The position numbers and the translations under genes are program-made. DNA of 64,000 bases from Hevea brasiliensis. Lineage: Eukaryota; Streptophyta; Magnoliopsida; Malpighiales; Euphorbiaceae. The stretch lies in the NCBI RefSeq assembly GCF_030052815.1, contig NC_079495.1, positions 44,149,651 through 44,213,650 on the forward strand. Direction: 5' to 3'. Below are positions 1 to 10,304 of this stretch, piece after piece (the stretch's first letter is position 1; every line of letters begins with the position of its first letter). The notes beneath the pieces were generated by a model. That model was not told where the DNA came from and ran no database searches. It saw nothing but the letters and a program-made list of their open reading frames with translations.

Positions 1-52
1 TACTACGGAATCATGTTACATCTTACGGAGGAGTTGGGTGTGACATGTTTAG

Positions 53-64
53 TTGTATCAGAGC
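53..64 (+). promoter_or_regulatory. Primer-binding-site-like sequence of E1
   Basis: TTGTATCAGAGC differs by one base from TGGTATCAGAGC, the usual plant retroelement primer site complementary to initiator tRNA-Met. It follows GTGTGACA, which would be the end of a 5' LTR lying mostly outside the window. Confidence 0.5.
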
Positions 65-231
65 AATGGTTTTAAAGTAAATTTTGAACTGTGAATATGA
101 AATCTTTTTGCCGGTAAATACAACTGCTCAAATGTTTGATACATATAGTACATTTACATCATAAATATGAACTAATGGAGAGAAATCTCCTTGTGTTGGT
201 TGTACAGGAATAGAAAATGTTGTGAAAAGAT

Positions 232-914
232 ATGGAAGAGAAGGATGAGATAATAGAACTGTCTGTGATAGCGGAAGTACAAGGTGAGGCCCCAGCCCCT
301 CAGAGAGTCGGAAGCTTGACTTTACCAGCCCCACCTGTACAAATTACTACACAAATGGCCACTTTCTTTCAACAACTGGCTGATAATCTATCAGCCCAAG
401 CCCAAGTACAAACCCAACCCCCACAAGGGCAGTGTGAAATAGAGAAGAAGGAGAACCTATGGGTCAGAGCTCGAGCAGTAATTTGGGGAAGAGAAAAGAA
501 TTTGAGGAGCCCCGAGCTCACGGATATGACAAAGGAGGATCATCAGGGCAGAGACCACCAAGACCTAGTCGTCGAACAACCAGAAGTTCCTATCCTCCTC
601 GTATCTGTAACTCTTGTGGCAAACTACATGGGGGTATTTATCGTAAAGCCACTAGAGCCTGCTACAATTGTGGTGAACATGGACATTTTGCTAGAGATTG
701 TACTAGAGCACCTCCATCTACTCTCCGAAGTTCACAGACAGTCAGTAGAGGTCGAGATAGAAATAGAGTTGGTACTCCTCATAATCATAGCACAACAAAT
801 CAACCCGAACATAGTAGCGCACCAATCAGAGCATCCACTATGCACCAAGGAGAAAGAGCAAAAACTTTGGAGGTAGCTGCTGGTAAGTTCTTAATTTTTG
901 AAAGAAACAATTAG
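232..914 (+). pseudogene. Degenerate gypsy gag (E1), nucleocapsid part
   Basis: Gag would form the particle and bind element RNA. An N-terminal piece with a QMATFFQQLA-like motif reads from 232, and the reading then shifts to another plus frame from about 459. That frame holds an Arg/Ser-rich stretch, a Cys-rich CNSCGKLHGG motif and a CCHC knuckle (CYNCGEHGHFARDC, about 660-705). The central gag core expected between these parts is missing, and two overlapping plus frames are both open, so this is a broken gene. The pair of Cys motifs is typical of Del/Tekay-type gag. A close relative lies inverted at 3218-3586. Confidence 0.7.
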
Positions 915-1436
915 TTATTATTTGATCCCAGCACTACTTAGTTGTGTGCTAGTGCTAGAACTATATGTTCTGTTGCTATTCCTTTACATGGGAATAAATT
1001 TTGATATATTAGTGACTAGTCCTTTAGGATAAAAACTATAATAATAAGTATGATTAACATTAATTTTGGAAGAATTATTAGCTACAAGTATTTTCTAACA
1101 CACTATAAATTATAAAGCTAATTGGCGAGCCTACTTAATGTAAGGCAAGAGGACCTAAAAGTAAGTTACAGTAATAGAATTACTTTGGATGAGGGCAAAG
1201 ATGTTACTGTTAATAATTGTCAAGGGATATTGTAATCAGAATAGGTTTAGGATATTAGTGGATTCGAGAAAGATAAGATGTTAGAAAAGCTAGTCCATGA
1301 GGTTATAACGTAGTGACTATGTAATATTCTCAATGTAGGAACGAGAAAAAGATATGAGGAGGCAGCATCCACAACTGTTCAAAGACTAAGAACAGGTAAA
1401 ATTTCGAGACGAAATTTATTTTAAGAGGGGGAGAAT
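915..1436 (+). other. E1 internal noncoding region and polypurine tract
   Basis: There is no credible reading frame. About 1130-1300 closely matches the reverse complement of about 2950-3120 in E2. AATTTCGAGACGAAATTTA at 1400-1420 resembles the conserved 3' end of Del/Tekay internal regions. The purine run at 1423-1435 (AAGAGGGGGAGAA) is the plus-strand primer directly before the LTR. Confidence 0.6.
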
Positions 1437-1870
1437 TGTAACACGCCTATATGCATAGGTCTGTGCATTTTACTGTTCCGGTGACCGGTGTCGGTCTGGA
1501 CAATTAAGAGGATTAGAACCATGTTAAGACACCTAGAAAAGCCCTGAATGAAAATTAATAGTGATTACCAGAAGGTCAAGTATAAATAAGAAAAACAAAG
1601 CATAAACGGTTAAATGAGCCGGGGGTCACAACGATGGATGACCTTACCGGGAAGTGATTGTGAGGTCAGTTCCAACCCTAATTTTGAATAGGAAATTATG
1701 ACACCGCAGTCCTAAGAATTATTGAGAAGCTAGTGGAAAAGAGAAAATCACAGAAAAGAGTTGATAAGTAGGTCAAATAATTAGATTAGATTTCTGGAAG
1801 AAACACTGAATTATTGGCAAACCGGATCAGACCGGCGAGGAGCAAATTAGTTAATTAACCCCTAGAGGTG
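1437..1870 (+). repeat. 3' LTR of E1
   Basis: It begins TGTAACACGCC directly after the purine tract. Its first 70 bases resemble the LTR starts at 10321 (plus) and 2311 (minus), sharing TTTTACTG and TCCGGTGACC-like words. The right boundary is not defined by a second LTR and is estimated. Confidence 0.55.
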
Positions 1871-2055
1871 AATTATGGCCTAACTGTCCAATAAAATCTG
1901 AGGAATTAAAATTTTGAAGTATAGATTTAAATTAAAGAACTGTGGAAAAAGAAAGGAAAAAGAAAAAAAAAAGAAAATTTGAATTATGACATTACCCAAA
2001 ATGACTAAGCAATAACTTGCTCGGCTACACCGTAGATGGGTAAGGGGTGTCACAC
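1871..2055. other. Spacer between inverted LTRs, possible third LTR start
   Basis: Read on the minus strand, a TGTGACACCCCTTACCC word at about 2056 looks like the first bases of another gypsy LTR running left, followed by an A/T-rich stretch. I cannot tell whether it belongs to E2 or to a separate inserted fragment. Confidence 0.35.
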
Positions 2056-2311
2056 CTCTGATCCTGGGTCGGCTATTGCCTGCTGTGTAACTTCCCGTCA
2101 CGGTCACCCATCATTCTTTGTCTGCTCGTTTAACTTAGTTTCATTTCATTGCTATTATTTTTTCTTTGTTTTTCTTGTATTTTCTTTTCTTGTATTTCAT
2201 TAGCTTATATCTCCACACTAATATTTAAATATAATTCCAAGCATCTTAGTTGTCCGGACAGATACTGTCATCGGAACAGTAAAACGCACTACCGAACATA
2301 GGGGTGTTATA
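2056..2311 (-). repeat. 3' LTR of inverted element E2 (partial)
   Basis: On the minus strand an LTR starts at 2311 (TATAACACCCC, from TGTAACACCCC) after a purine-rich tract, and resembles the first part of the E1 LTR. Later words such as GTTAAACGAGC and GATGGGTGACC match the E1 LTR at about 1610-1650. The left limit is uncertain. Confidence 0.5.
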
Positions 2312-3217
2312 ATTATCCCCCCCTTAAAATAAATTTCGTCCACGAAATTTTACCCAATAGCCGTCTTACAATATTCACATGTTTATTTCTCTTTTCTATA
2401 TGATCATATAATCTTCTTTCCCCTGAATTTGTGTAAGACTTTTAAAAATCTAATATAATATTTACTTTGTTTATACAGCACTAATCTTTTCTTACTATTG
2501 TTCTTTCTAATGTTTCGATTCATGTTTCCTTATTGAATGACCCTTGAGGTCATGTTAGAATTATTTATCTAGTCATTGGTTCTCTGACCATTCTAGTCAA
2601 TAATTTTACTCACATTCGTAACATTTCTTTGTTATATCTGTACCAACTGTTCAAATTTTTACTTCCACAACTCTTTTTGTCTATTAACATTCTAAAATCT
2701 ACTTCCTTTTGCACTAATCTATAACCTTTCGATATTCTAACTTTTGAGTTTTAAATCCCTAAGTAGGATTTCCAAACTCATTTCCAACAATAAAATTCTG
2801 TCTTGGCATAACTATACCAAAACAGATGCCGTTGGCAACTATTCTCATCTTGGTGTTCTATCAGGTAGTACGTAGCTCTACACAATAATCTCAAGTCAGT
2901 ACTGTAATCTGCAGCTTACAGTATAAACATCAAGAATATTACACAGTTACTACGATACATCCCAATAGATCAAACTTTCCTATCTTTTATCCTTTTCGAA
3001 TTCACTAATATCTGAAACTTATTCTGATTACAATATCCATTAACAATTACTAACAGTAACATCTTTGCCCTCATCTAGAGCAATTCCATTACTATAACTT
3101 ACTTTTAGGTAATTAACAAATTTTTTTTATATGAGGGACAGCAGGAAGGCAAACAATACTGGCACTAACATAAAAGTATGTAGACCCCAGGTCAAACAAT
3201 ACATATATATATATATA
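2312..3217 (-). mobile_element. E2 internal noncoding region
   Basis: On the minus strand it ends in a purine tract (2312-2335) preceded by a TTTCGTGGACGAAATT word. About 2950-3120 is the inverted counterpart of E1 1130-1300. No gene is present. Pol is absent, as in E1. Confidence 0.55.
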
Positions 3218-3218
3218 T
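3203..3218. repeat. (AT)8 microsatellite
   Basis: Eight uninterrupted AT units lie just beyond the end of the E2 gag frame. Confidence 0.9.
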
Positions 3219-3586
3219 TAGTTACTAATCGAGAAAGTACCAGCAACAATGTCAAAAGTCTCAGCCTCTTCTCTCTGTCTCATTGCATAGACTCTGACCG
3301 GAGCACTGCCTTGCTCTGACTGATTCACTGTGCCTTGGTTAATTGATGGACTACCTCTACCCCTGCCTCTACCTCTGCTAGGTGGTTGTGAACCTCTAGT
3401 GACAGGATTCTGAACTGACCCTTCAGCAGTAGTAGCAGGTGGCCCAACTCTACGGGCACTGGTGCAGTCCTTAGCAAAGTGTCCTGTGCCTCCACAGTTA
3501 TAACAGGCTCCTATGGCCTTGTAGCATACCCCACCATGATTTCTACTACAAGTTTCACATTGGCGGGGAGGGTAGGCTCTTGCCAT
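3218..3586 (-). pseudogene. Degenerate gypsy gag (E2), nucleocapsid part
   Basis: This 122-residue frame is the C-terminal part of gag. It has a Cys-rich CETCSRNHGG motif, a CCHC knuckle (CYNCGGTGHFAKDC, 3464-3505) and a Gly/Arg/Ser-rich tail. It parallels the E1 gag in motif order and spacing. Upstream gag is missing: at 3586-3587 the sequence changes to unrelated tandem repeats, so the first methionine is only the first one in the surviving piece. RNA binding was its likely role; it is no longer a full gene. Confidence 0.7.
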
Positions 3587-4727
3587 TTCTTTGCAACTAA
3601 AATGATCCTAATGGCTCGGAAAGCACAACTAATAAGTTTTCCTTCAGTCAAAAGCAGCTTTAAAATATCCCAAATGTCGCCTCTATTCATTCCGATTGAA
3701 TCTTTGGTTCCAAATCCGCATGAAACCCTGTCAAATCTTTCAACTCTTTATCTTACCTTTATTATCATTATTTCACCGTTTTTATGTTGTCTGACTCTTA
3801 TTTCAAACGTTTTACTATTCATAACTTCTTTAGTCTTTGCCATTTCATTACCACCAAAAGGATTTGTTACCTTAGTAACCTCAATAGTATATCAATTAAC
3901 TTTTATTTTTGTCATAAAGTAATCCTTAAATATCCCAAATAACTTGTTTTAGCTATCTTCTTCAACCCTGGTTTTCCTTAAAACTTGTTTTAGGGCCTGT
4001 TTTAGCTAACTGATAGCGAACCTGCCCATAATTCTTTCGAACTTTACGATCACCTTAGCTGCGTCCCAAATGAACATGATACTAAATTTCAGGAAGAACT
4101 TCCATCGGTTGCCCAGCGATCTAAAATCTCGCCTCAATTTGCCCCACTGGAACCTTTCGCTCCAAATCTGTTGTGCACGGTGCAAAATCATTCCTGTTCC
4201 TTGATTTGCCCTTTGATATCATTATTTCAGTGCTTTTAAATTTTCTGATCATTATTTTATGCGCTTGCTATGCATAATTTGTTTAGTTTTTGTCGTTTCT
4301 TTGCCGCCAAAATGATCCTAGTGGCCCAAAAAGCAAATGTAATGAGTGCTATTTTGGTCAAAAGCAACAACCTTACGATATCCCAAATAATCTTTTTTCA
4401 GCTCCTGCAAACGCGATCTTCAAGTCCGAACCTGATTTTCTGCAAAACACGTTTTGGGGGATGCTTTAGTGAGCCCCGGTCAAACTTACATGGAATTTGT
4501 TCCAACTTTAGAATGACTTTAGCTGCATCCCAAATGGACCCCATATTAAATTTCATGTCAAAATTACATCATTTGCCTGGCGAGCCAAAATCTCGCCTCA
4601 ATTCGCCATTTCTTTGCCACTAAAATGATCATAGTGGCTCATAAAGCACAACTAATAAGTTTTCCTTCAGTCAAAAGCAGCTTTAAAATATCCTAAATGT
4701 CGCCTCTATTCATTCCGATTGAATTTG
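3587..4727. repeat. Degenerate tandem repeat array, unclassified
   Basis: A block beginning TTTCTTTGC(A/C)ACTAAAATGATC recurs at about 3586, 4298 and 4607, with a weaker copy near 3848. The first and last copies are nearly identical over about 125 bp (3586-3712 and 4607-4727). A second block ending in CTCGCCTCAATT recurs at about 4040-4143 and 4505-4605. Spacings are irregular (about 260, 450 and 310 bp). No coding potential is convincing and I do not recognise the family. Confidence 0.45.
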
Positions 4728-4734
4728 TTCTGCC

Positions 4735-5068
4735 CAAAGGTTCTATTCCTAAAAACGAAGATCTAGGTGGGATTGGTTCTGAAATTACTGACCTACCAAA
4801 GAATGAATGTCTTGACCTTGTCCTAGCAAAAGATATTGCTACAGTTCCTTGGTTTGTTTCTACTATTGATTCAAGATCACTTGACTATTCCTTTTTAGGA
4901 GGAATTGCTTCTTGTAATATCCAATTTTCAGGTAGTTTAACCTATTCCCACTCAATGGATTTTGGAACTATTAAGTTTCCTTTTCCTAAGTCTGTGACAA
5001 AGAAGGTTGTGGTTCCTTTTGGAGAAATTATTTTTGTGGCTTCTTCCCTTAAGTTAGGGACTACGGTG
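4735..5068 (-). pseudogene. Inverted fragment of EPRV movement protein
   Basis: The reverse complement matches the movement-protein region of EPRV-3 at about 58605-58935. The plus-strand translation here closely matches the antisense translation there, for example the shared words KFPF/RFPF, KSVTKKVVVPFG and SSL(K/R)LGTTV. It is therefore an inversion relative to the coat-protein sequence starting at 5069. By chance the plus frame stays open through the junction and gives a 207-residue chimeric frame (4697-5320) that should not be read as a gene. Confidence 0.65.
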
Positions 5069-6625
5069 GAAATGAAGCCTTATTATCCTAGGCCATCTCC
5101 AATTAATTTAAAATTTGAAGATACAAGTTATAATTACGTACAATATGATGGAACTTCAATTGTAGAATGGAACATAGATGGACTTTCTGATTATCAAATC
5201 AAAAATATTATCCAGTTTATGACCATGTATGCCATGGCTGCAAGAACCAAAGGAAACACTGATCAAGCAATAGCAAAAGCCATCATAGCTGGCTTTACTG
5301 GCCAACTAAGAGGTTGGTGAGACTTTTCTTTATCTGAAGAAGGAAAAGCGCAAGTTGTTAACGCTGTTAAAATAGAATTACGAACTGAGGGTGCCACTAT
5401 GGTCTCAGATTGTGTCAATACCTTGTTATACACCATAGGTATGCACTTCATAGGATCGGCTAGCTTATACAGGGATACGTCCCAGGAACAGTTAATGAAC
5501 TTAAGATGTCCTGATTTGTGACATCATTTTAAATGGTATAAAGATACCTTTTTTGCCCTTATCTTTACTAGGGAAGATCATCAATTTGACTTTTGGAAAG
5601 AAAATTTTATTTCTGGGTTGCCCTCGTTATTTGCTGAACGAGTTAAGAAACAAATTAGAGACAAAAATGATGGAGCCCTTCCATATAACCATTATACTTA
5701 TGGAGAACTAGCTTCAGAAGTAGTTTCTGCAGGAGTAGCATTATGCAATGAATTAAAAATTCATAGACAAATGCAAAAAGAAAAACTCACTGGTAAAAGA
5801 ATACTCGGTGATTTCTGTGAACAAATAGGACTTCCACCCATAACTTTTCCTTATAAAAGAAAAGTTAAAGGGGGCAGGAAAATAGGAAAAGGTAAAAAGA
5901 AAATCTATAATACTAAAAGGTATTACAAGAAAGAAAAAGGTGAATCATCTAATAGAAAAACTCCAAAAAAGAAAACAAAATCTTCTAAAAAGAAGAAAAC
6001 AGAGTCTGAAATAGTCTGTTATAAACGCGGAAAACCAGGACACTGCGCTAATAGATGTAGAGTAAAACAGCAAACACAAGCTCTGTCAATCGATGAAAAT
6101 CTTAAAGAATCATTGATAAAAATATTCTTAAATGATAGTGAGCCTGAAGACTTAGAAGTTAATGCAATAGACTATACTTCTGAAGAATCTTCTAGTGAAT
6201 CTAATAAACAATCAGAGTGTGATGGAAATTGTGACTATTACAAGTCACTAAGTACCTTAAATGGTCTGTGTACCTTAACTAAAGAAGAAAATTTAATCTT
6301 AGGTCTTATAGACAAGATTGAAGACCAAGAAGAGAGACGAAATAAGTTAAAAGAATATTTAACTTTGTATAGGGATAAAAGTCTTTTAGAAAAGAAAATT
6401 GAAGAGAATAAAAATACATATGATCTTAAAGAAATTATGGAAAACATTAAAGCGGCTAAAATGCTAAGAGAACCTACAATAAAAGAATTAAGACAAGAAA
6501 TTAATTCGGTAAAAACTAAATTACATCACTTAAAAGAAAGAGTAGTTTTACTCGAAGTAAAAAATGAATCTCCGCTAATAGCTGAGCAAGAAGAAGAAGA
6601 AGAAGATAAGGTTAAAGATAATACT
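5069..6625 (+). pseudogene. EPRV-1 coat protein and zinc-knuckle region
   Basis: This would be the capsid part of the viral polyprotein. It is colinear with 59947-60650 and then 55752-56600 of EPRV-3. Visible are the MKPYY motif at its start, a FTGQLRGW motif near 5290-5316, a Lys-rich basic stretch (5840-6000), a zinc knuckle (6017-6058), an acidic region and a coiled-coil-like Glu/Lys/Leu-rich tail. It is broken: TGG to TGA at about 5318, another stop near 5519, and the second knuckle cysteine is Arg (CYKRG). The frame 5618-6628 is the longest open piece, and its last codons run into the inserted LTR. Confidence 0.75.
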
Positions 6626-7445
6626 TGATGTGAACCTTCAAGTAATTGGTAACTTGAAAACCCACATTCAAGAATTAAATGAACAATATGGAAAGCATCA
6701 AATCAAGATGTATGAATTTGAATCTTTGAACCAGCACAATCCGATTGTTGTGTAATTCAAAGAAAATATCAGAAATGGGATTCTTGACCTAATTCATATG
6801 GAGAATGAATAAACCAAGAATATTATGCACATTAAACCTTGCAAGATAGAATCTCAGCAAGTTAATGAGCTTCACAAGAACAAAGGCAACAGCCAATTTA
6901 CTCACTAAAGGAGCAGAAACAATCTCTCATTAATATTCAAAGTGTGTCCTCCACTCTCTCATTACACTTGTATTTATAGCCTCTTGGCTTCAAAGCTAAA
7001 GACAAAAATATCCCTACTTTAGTAACAGCTGTAAGGAGCTTTAAGTTCAAACAAAAATTAATCTATCAAAAGACTAAAAACTCCTTACAAAAAGTAAATT
7101 TAATACAGCAGCAAATAAGGGCATTTAAGTCCAAAAGAGAGATGGTTATAACATATGGAATATTCCTTGAAAAAGGTGCCAGCAGATATATGTACATGGG
7201 TTGGATCTGGTGCATGCATGTCCACAGGTTATTCCATGTAATCTAATGCTCCACATGACACCTGGTCACTTCTAAGCATAATTTTCACCAAATTTAATCC
7301 TTTACATTTTTTTTCATGCCATTCCAGCTTATAATCCTTGCTCCTTATGATTTCACAAATTAAATTCTGAAGTGATTTAGCTCTAGCTCTAGTAATTGGA
7401 CCTTGGATGAAATCCTTTGTCGTGGATGTAGCTTGATTCTCATCA
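6626..7445 (-). repeat. Solo LTR of gypsy family A in EPRV-1
   Basis: This 820 bp copy is a complete family A LTR. On the plus strand it runs from TGATGTGAACC to GATTCTCATCA. It is flanked by the 5 bp direct repeat ATACT (6621-6625 and 7446-7450), and EPRV sequence resumes immediately after. No internal region remains, so it is a solo LTR left by LTR-LTR recombination after insertion on the minus strand. It shows the EPRV copy was already in the genome when family A was mobile. Confidence 0.93.
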
Positions 7446-7450
7446 ATACT

Positions 7451-9178
7451 AATCGTGTTAATAACCTTCAGTATGTTAATAGAATAGATCGAGTTATCAC
7501 CCACAAATGGCATACAAGAATTACCATAGTTGTTTAAAAGGAGTACTTATTTAGTACAATAGCCTTAATAGATTCAGGCACCGATTTATGCTGTATAAAT
7601 GAAGGATTAGTACCCTCAAAATATTTCTCTAAAACTATAGAGGAATTACATACAGCAGATAGTAGCAAGATGAGTGTAAGGTTTAAATTATTAGACACGG
7701 TTGTCTGTAACCAGGGAATATGTTTTGAAATCCCCTTTATTCTAGTAAAAGGATTATCTCACCCAGTAATATTAGGAAACCCATTTCTACATATGCTTTA
7801 CCCAATTAAATCAATAACAGAAAAGGGAATTGTTTCTGAAATAGAGGGAAAAGAGATTATTTTTGAATTTATCTCTTTACCAATAGAAAGAGAAATTGAT
7901 GTGCTTAAAAGTAACATCAAGAGTAAAGAAAAATTTATAAATTCTCTAAAAAGAGAAGTAGAATACAAAACCATGGAAGAAAAGTTTAATGAACCTAAAA
8001 TACAAAGAAAAATCAAAAGTTTACATGATGAAATGCTTAACAGCATTTGTGCTGACATTCCTAATGCCTTCTGGGCTAGAAAAAGACATGTGGTTAATCT
8101 ACCATATGAGCCCAACTTTGATGAAAAGATGATACCAACCAAGGCCAGGCCTATTGCAATGGGTCCAAGACACCTAGAGAAATCTGTAAACAGGAAATTG
8201 CTGACCTCGAAGCAAAAGGGCTTATTAGAAAAAGTCAAAGCCCGTTTGAGCTTAAAAATGCCCCATCAGAATTTCAAAAGATTATGAACGAAATATTTAA
8301 TGCTTATTCAGCATTTGCAATAGTATACATTGATGATATTCTTATTTTCTCCAGACCAATAGATCAACATTTTAAGCACTTAAATGTGTTTATCAAAGTA
8401 GTAAAAATAAATGGTTTAGTAGTCTCAGCCAAGAAGATAAAACTCTTCCAGACTAAAGTAAGATTTTTAGGACATAACAAAGAAGAATGATCTATTATTC
8501 CCATAGATCGAGCCATTGAGTTTGCCGATAAATTTCCTGACGAAATAAAAGACAAAACACAATTACAAAGATTTTTAGGTAGCCTCAATTATGTTGCTGA
8601 CTTTTATAAAAGTTTAGCACAAGATGCCAAGCCACTTTTTCAAAGACTGAAAAAGAATCCAATACCCTAGACCCAAGAACACACCTTATCTGTTAAAAAA
8701 ATAAAACAAAGAGTCAAATCATTACCCTGTTTGGCTATTCCTCATCCTGAAGCCTTTAAAATAGTGAAAACAGAGGCATCTGACAAAGGATACGGAGGCA
8801 TTCTAAAAAAAAAAATTGCCAATAAAGAAACCTAAATTTACCAGCGGTATATGGACAGGACCAAGAGTTAATTACTCTACTGTTAAAAAAGAGATCTTAT
8901 CTATAGTTCTCTGTATATAAAAGTTTAAATCGATTTATTAAATCAGAAATTCCTTATAAGGGTTGATTGTAAGAGTGCTAAAGAGATACTCTTAAAAGAT
9001 GTTAAAAACATTGCTTCAAAATAAATCTTCGCTAGATGGCAAGGCATCTTATCTGCATTTGACTTAGATATAGAATTTATTAAGGGAGAAAATAATTCTT
9101 TGCCTGATTTTTTAACTCGTGAATTTCTTATAAGACATGAGTTCAAAGGCACCAATGACTCCCTCAAAGCGAACCAAT
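7451..9178 (+). pseudogene. EPRV-1 protease, reverse transcriptase and RNase H
   Basis: Domains in order: an aspartic protease with LIDSGTDLCC (catalytic Asp codon at 7571), a linker, RT with YIDD (8326-8337), an RNase H-like region with a LDIEFIKG motif (about 9062-9085), and the end of ORF1 near 9178. Against EPRV-3, the RT core before YIDD is missing: about 290 bp is lost at about 8245, where KVKA joins LKMPHQ. Stops occur near 7537, 8488, 8668 and 8833 and further on. It is non-functional. Confidence 0.8.
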
Positions 9179-9783
9179 GAGGTATCGCCTCCTCCGCCTA
9201 AAATGGTGGATAAGCTCAGAGAAGATGCTTATGCTGTCAGCATCGAAGCTAATAATGCAAAAGAGGTTAATTACCCCTACATCCCTATCAGCTACTATTT
9301 CCTTATGCCAATGGATAAAAAGCATAAGGACCTAAAACCTTATGAGGTTGCCAATTTTTACACTGAGCATCATACAGTGAATCCTTATTTACCCAAGGAC
9401 TACGCTTATTACTAAGCCATCTTAGCCGAAACTGATTCGGTTATCTTTTCTCCCACAGAAAGGTCCGCTAATGAGTGGGCATTCAGCAAATTCATAATTA
9501 GAAGGATAATATCCTATGATGATTGGGGAGATTCTCTGTTCAAGCAAAAGGAATTAAATTTCGAAAAACCCAGATACTTTAATTATTTTGATTATATGCA
9601 AGCCTGGACTGGAGCCTTATTATATGAAAATAGGCAAAGGAAGTTTAGCTGGTTCATACAGTTCCAGTTAGACAAAGTGGTATAAAATGTTTCACTAGAA
9701 AACGCTTAAGCCCTTCATTGGTGGAAGGTAGAGCAACTTCTAGACACAACGCCACGTGCTACTTTAGATCCTTCACTCTCAAG
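9137..9783 (+). pseudogene. EPRV second ORF (function unknown), degenerate
   Basis: The frame starts with ATG at 9137, overlapping the end of the RNase H frame by about 40 bp, as expected for a second ORF downstream of a caulimovirid polyprotein. It is open for 92 residues to a TAA at 9413. The same frame continues with aromatic-rich sequence (WFIQFQ, HWWKVEQ) to about 9783 with two more stops. I do not recognise a domain. Florendovirus-like genomes carry an uncharacterised ORF2 at this position. Its continuation may be represented by 54195-54701. Confidence 0.5.
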
Positions 9784-9795
9784 TGGTATCAGAGC
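9784..9795 (+). promoter_or_regulatory. tRNA-Met primer-site motif at the right end of EPRV-1
   Basis: TGGTATCAGAGC is a perfect tRNA-Met primer-site word. The viral sequence stops within about 15 bp after it and gypsy integrase sequence follows. Confidence 0.6.
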
Positions 9796-10292
9796 CTGGT
9801 TAGTGGTAGACAGACAGAAGTCCTATGCTTTCCTAAAGAGAAAAGACATAGAATTTGATGTTGGCGATTAGGTGTTTCTCAAAGTATCACCATGAAACTA
9901 ATTATTGAGGTTTGGGAAAAAGGGTAAGTTAAGATATAGGTTTATTGGGCCATATGAAGTCATTGAACGTGTGGGTCAAGTAGCCTACAGGCTAGCTTTA
10001 CCACTAGAGCTGGACAAGATCCATAATGTGTTTCACATCTTAATGATAACGAGATACCGATCAGACCCTTCACATATCATATCAATGGAAGAAATTAAAA
10101 TAAAACCAGATTTGACATATGAAGAGGAAGCAATAAGGATCCTAGCATAGAAAGTGAAAAAACTGCGAAACAAACGGATTCCACTAGTGAAAGTGCTTTG
10201 AAGGCACCATAATATCGAAGAGGTAACTTGGGAAAGTGAAGAGACGATGAGGCAACAGTTCCCTCAACTGTTTGCATCAAGTAAATTTTGAG
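9796..10292 (+). pseudogene. Del/Tekay-like integrase C-terminus with chromodomain (E3)
   Basis: The translation shows the end of a chromoviral integrase: RQKSYAFLKRKDIEF-type words, then the conserved GPYEV..R(V/I)G..AYRLALP..L..IHNVFH block (9940-10040), then a chromodomain-like stretch with RIPLVKVL and EEVTWESEETMR (about 10170-10260) ending in FPQLF. In-frame stops are present at about 9871, 10148 and 10199. The rest of the element is absent; it is fused on the left to EPRV-1. Confidence 0.65.
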
Positions 10293-10304
10293 GAAGAAAT
10301 TTTT

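Larger units (their letters stand above)
1..1870 (+). mobile_element. Gag-only Ty3/gypsy remnant E1 (5' LTR off the window)
   Basis: The stretch has the layout of an LTR element: a tRNA-Met-like primer site near 53, a degenerate gag with a zinc knuckle (232-914), noncoding sequence, a purine tract just before 1437, and an LTR beginning TGTAACAC. No protease, RT or integrase is present and only about 1.4 kb lies between primer site and LTR, so the element is non-autonomous. The gag and LTR resemble Del/Tekay chromoviruses. The internal part is repeated in inverted form at 2312-3586. The right end of the LTR is approximate. Confidence 0.6.
4730..9800 (+). mobile_element. Endogenous pararetrovirus copy EPRV-1 (rearranged, inactive)
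   Basis: The order is: antisense movement-protein piece, coat protein, zinc knuckle, protease, RT, RNase H, second ORF, primer-site motif. It is colinear with EPRV-3 from 5069 onward. There is no integrase, which fits a caulimovirid rather than an LTR element. Several stops, an RT-core deletion and a solo LTR insertion make it defective. The left side joins satellite-like repeats and the right side joins a gypsy integrase end. Confidence 0.8.

Noticed and set aside
4697..5320. 207-residue frame as a possible new viral gene
   Set aside because: It is a chimera of inverted movement-protein and sense coat-protein sequence.
9784..9795. TGGTATCAGAGC words as tRNA genes
   Set aside because: Only the 12-base primer-site complement is present; no tRNA cloverleaf surrounds any copy.
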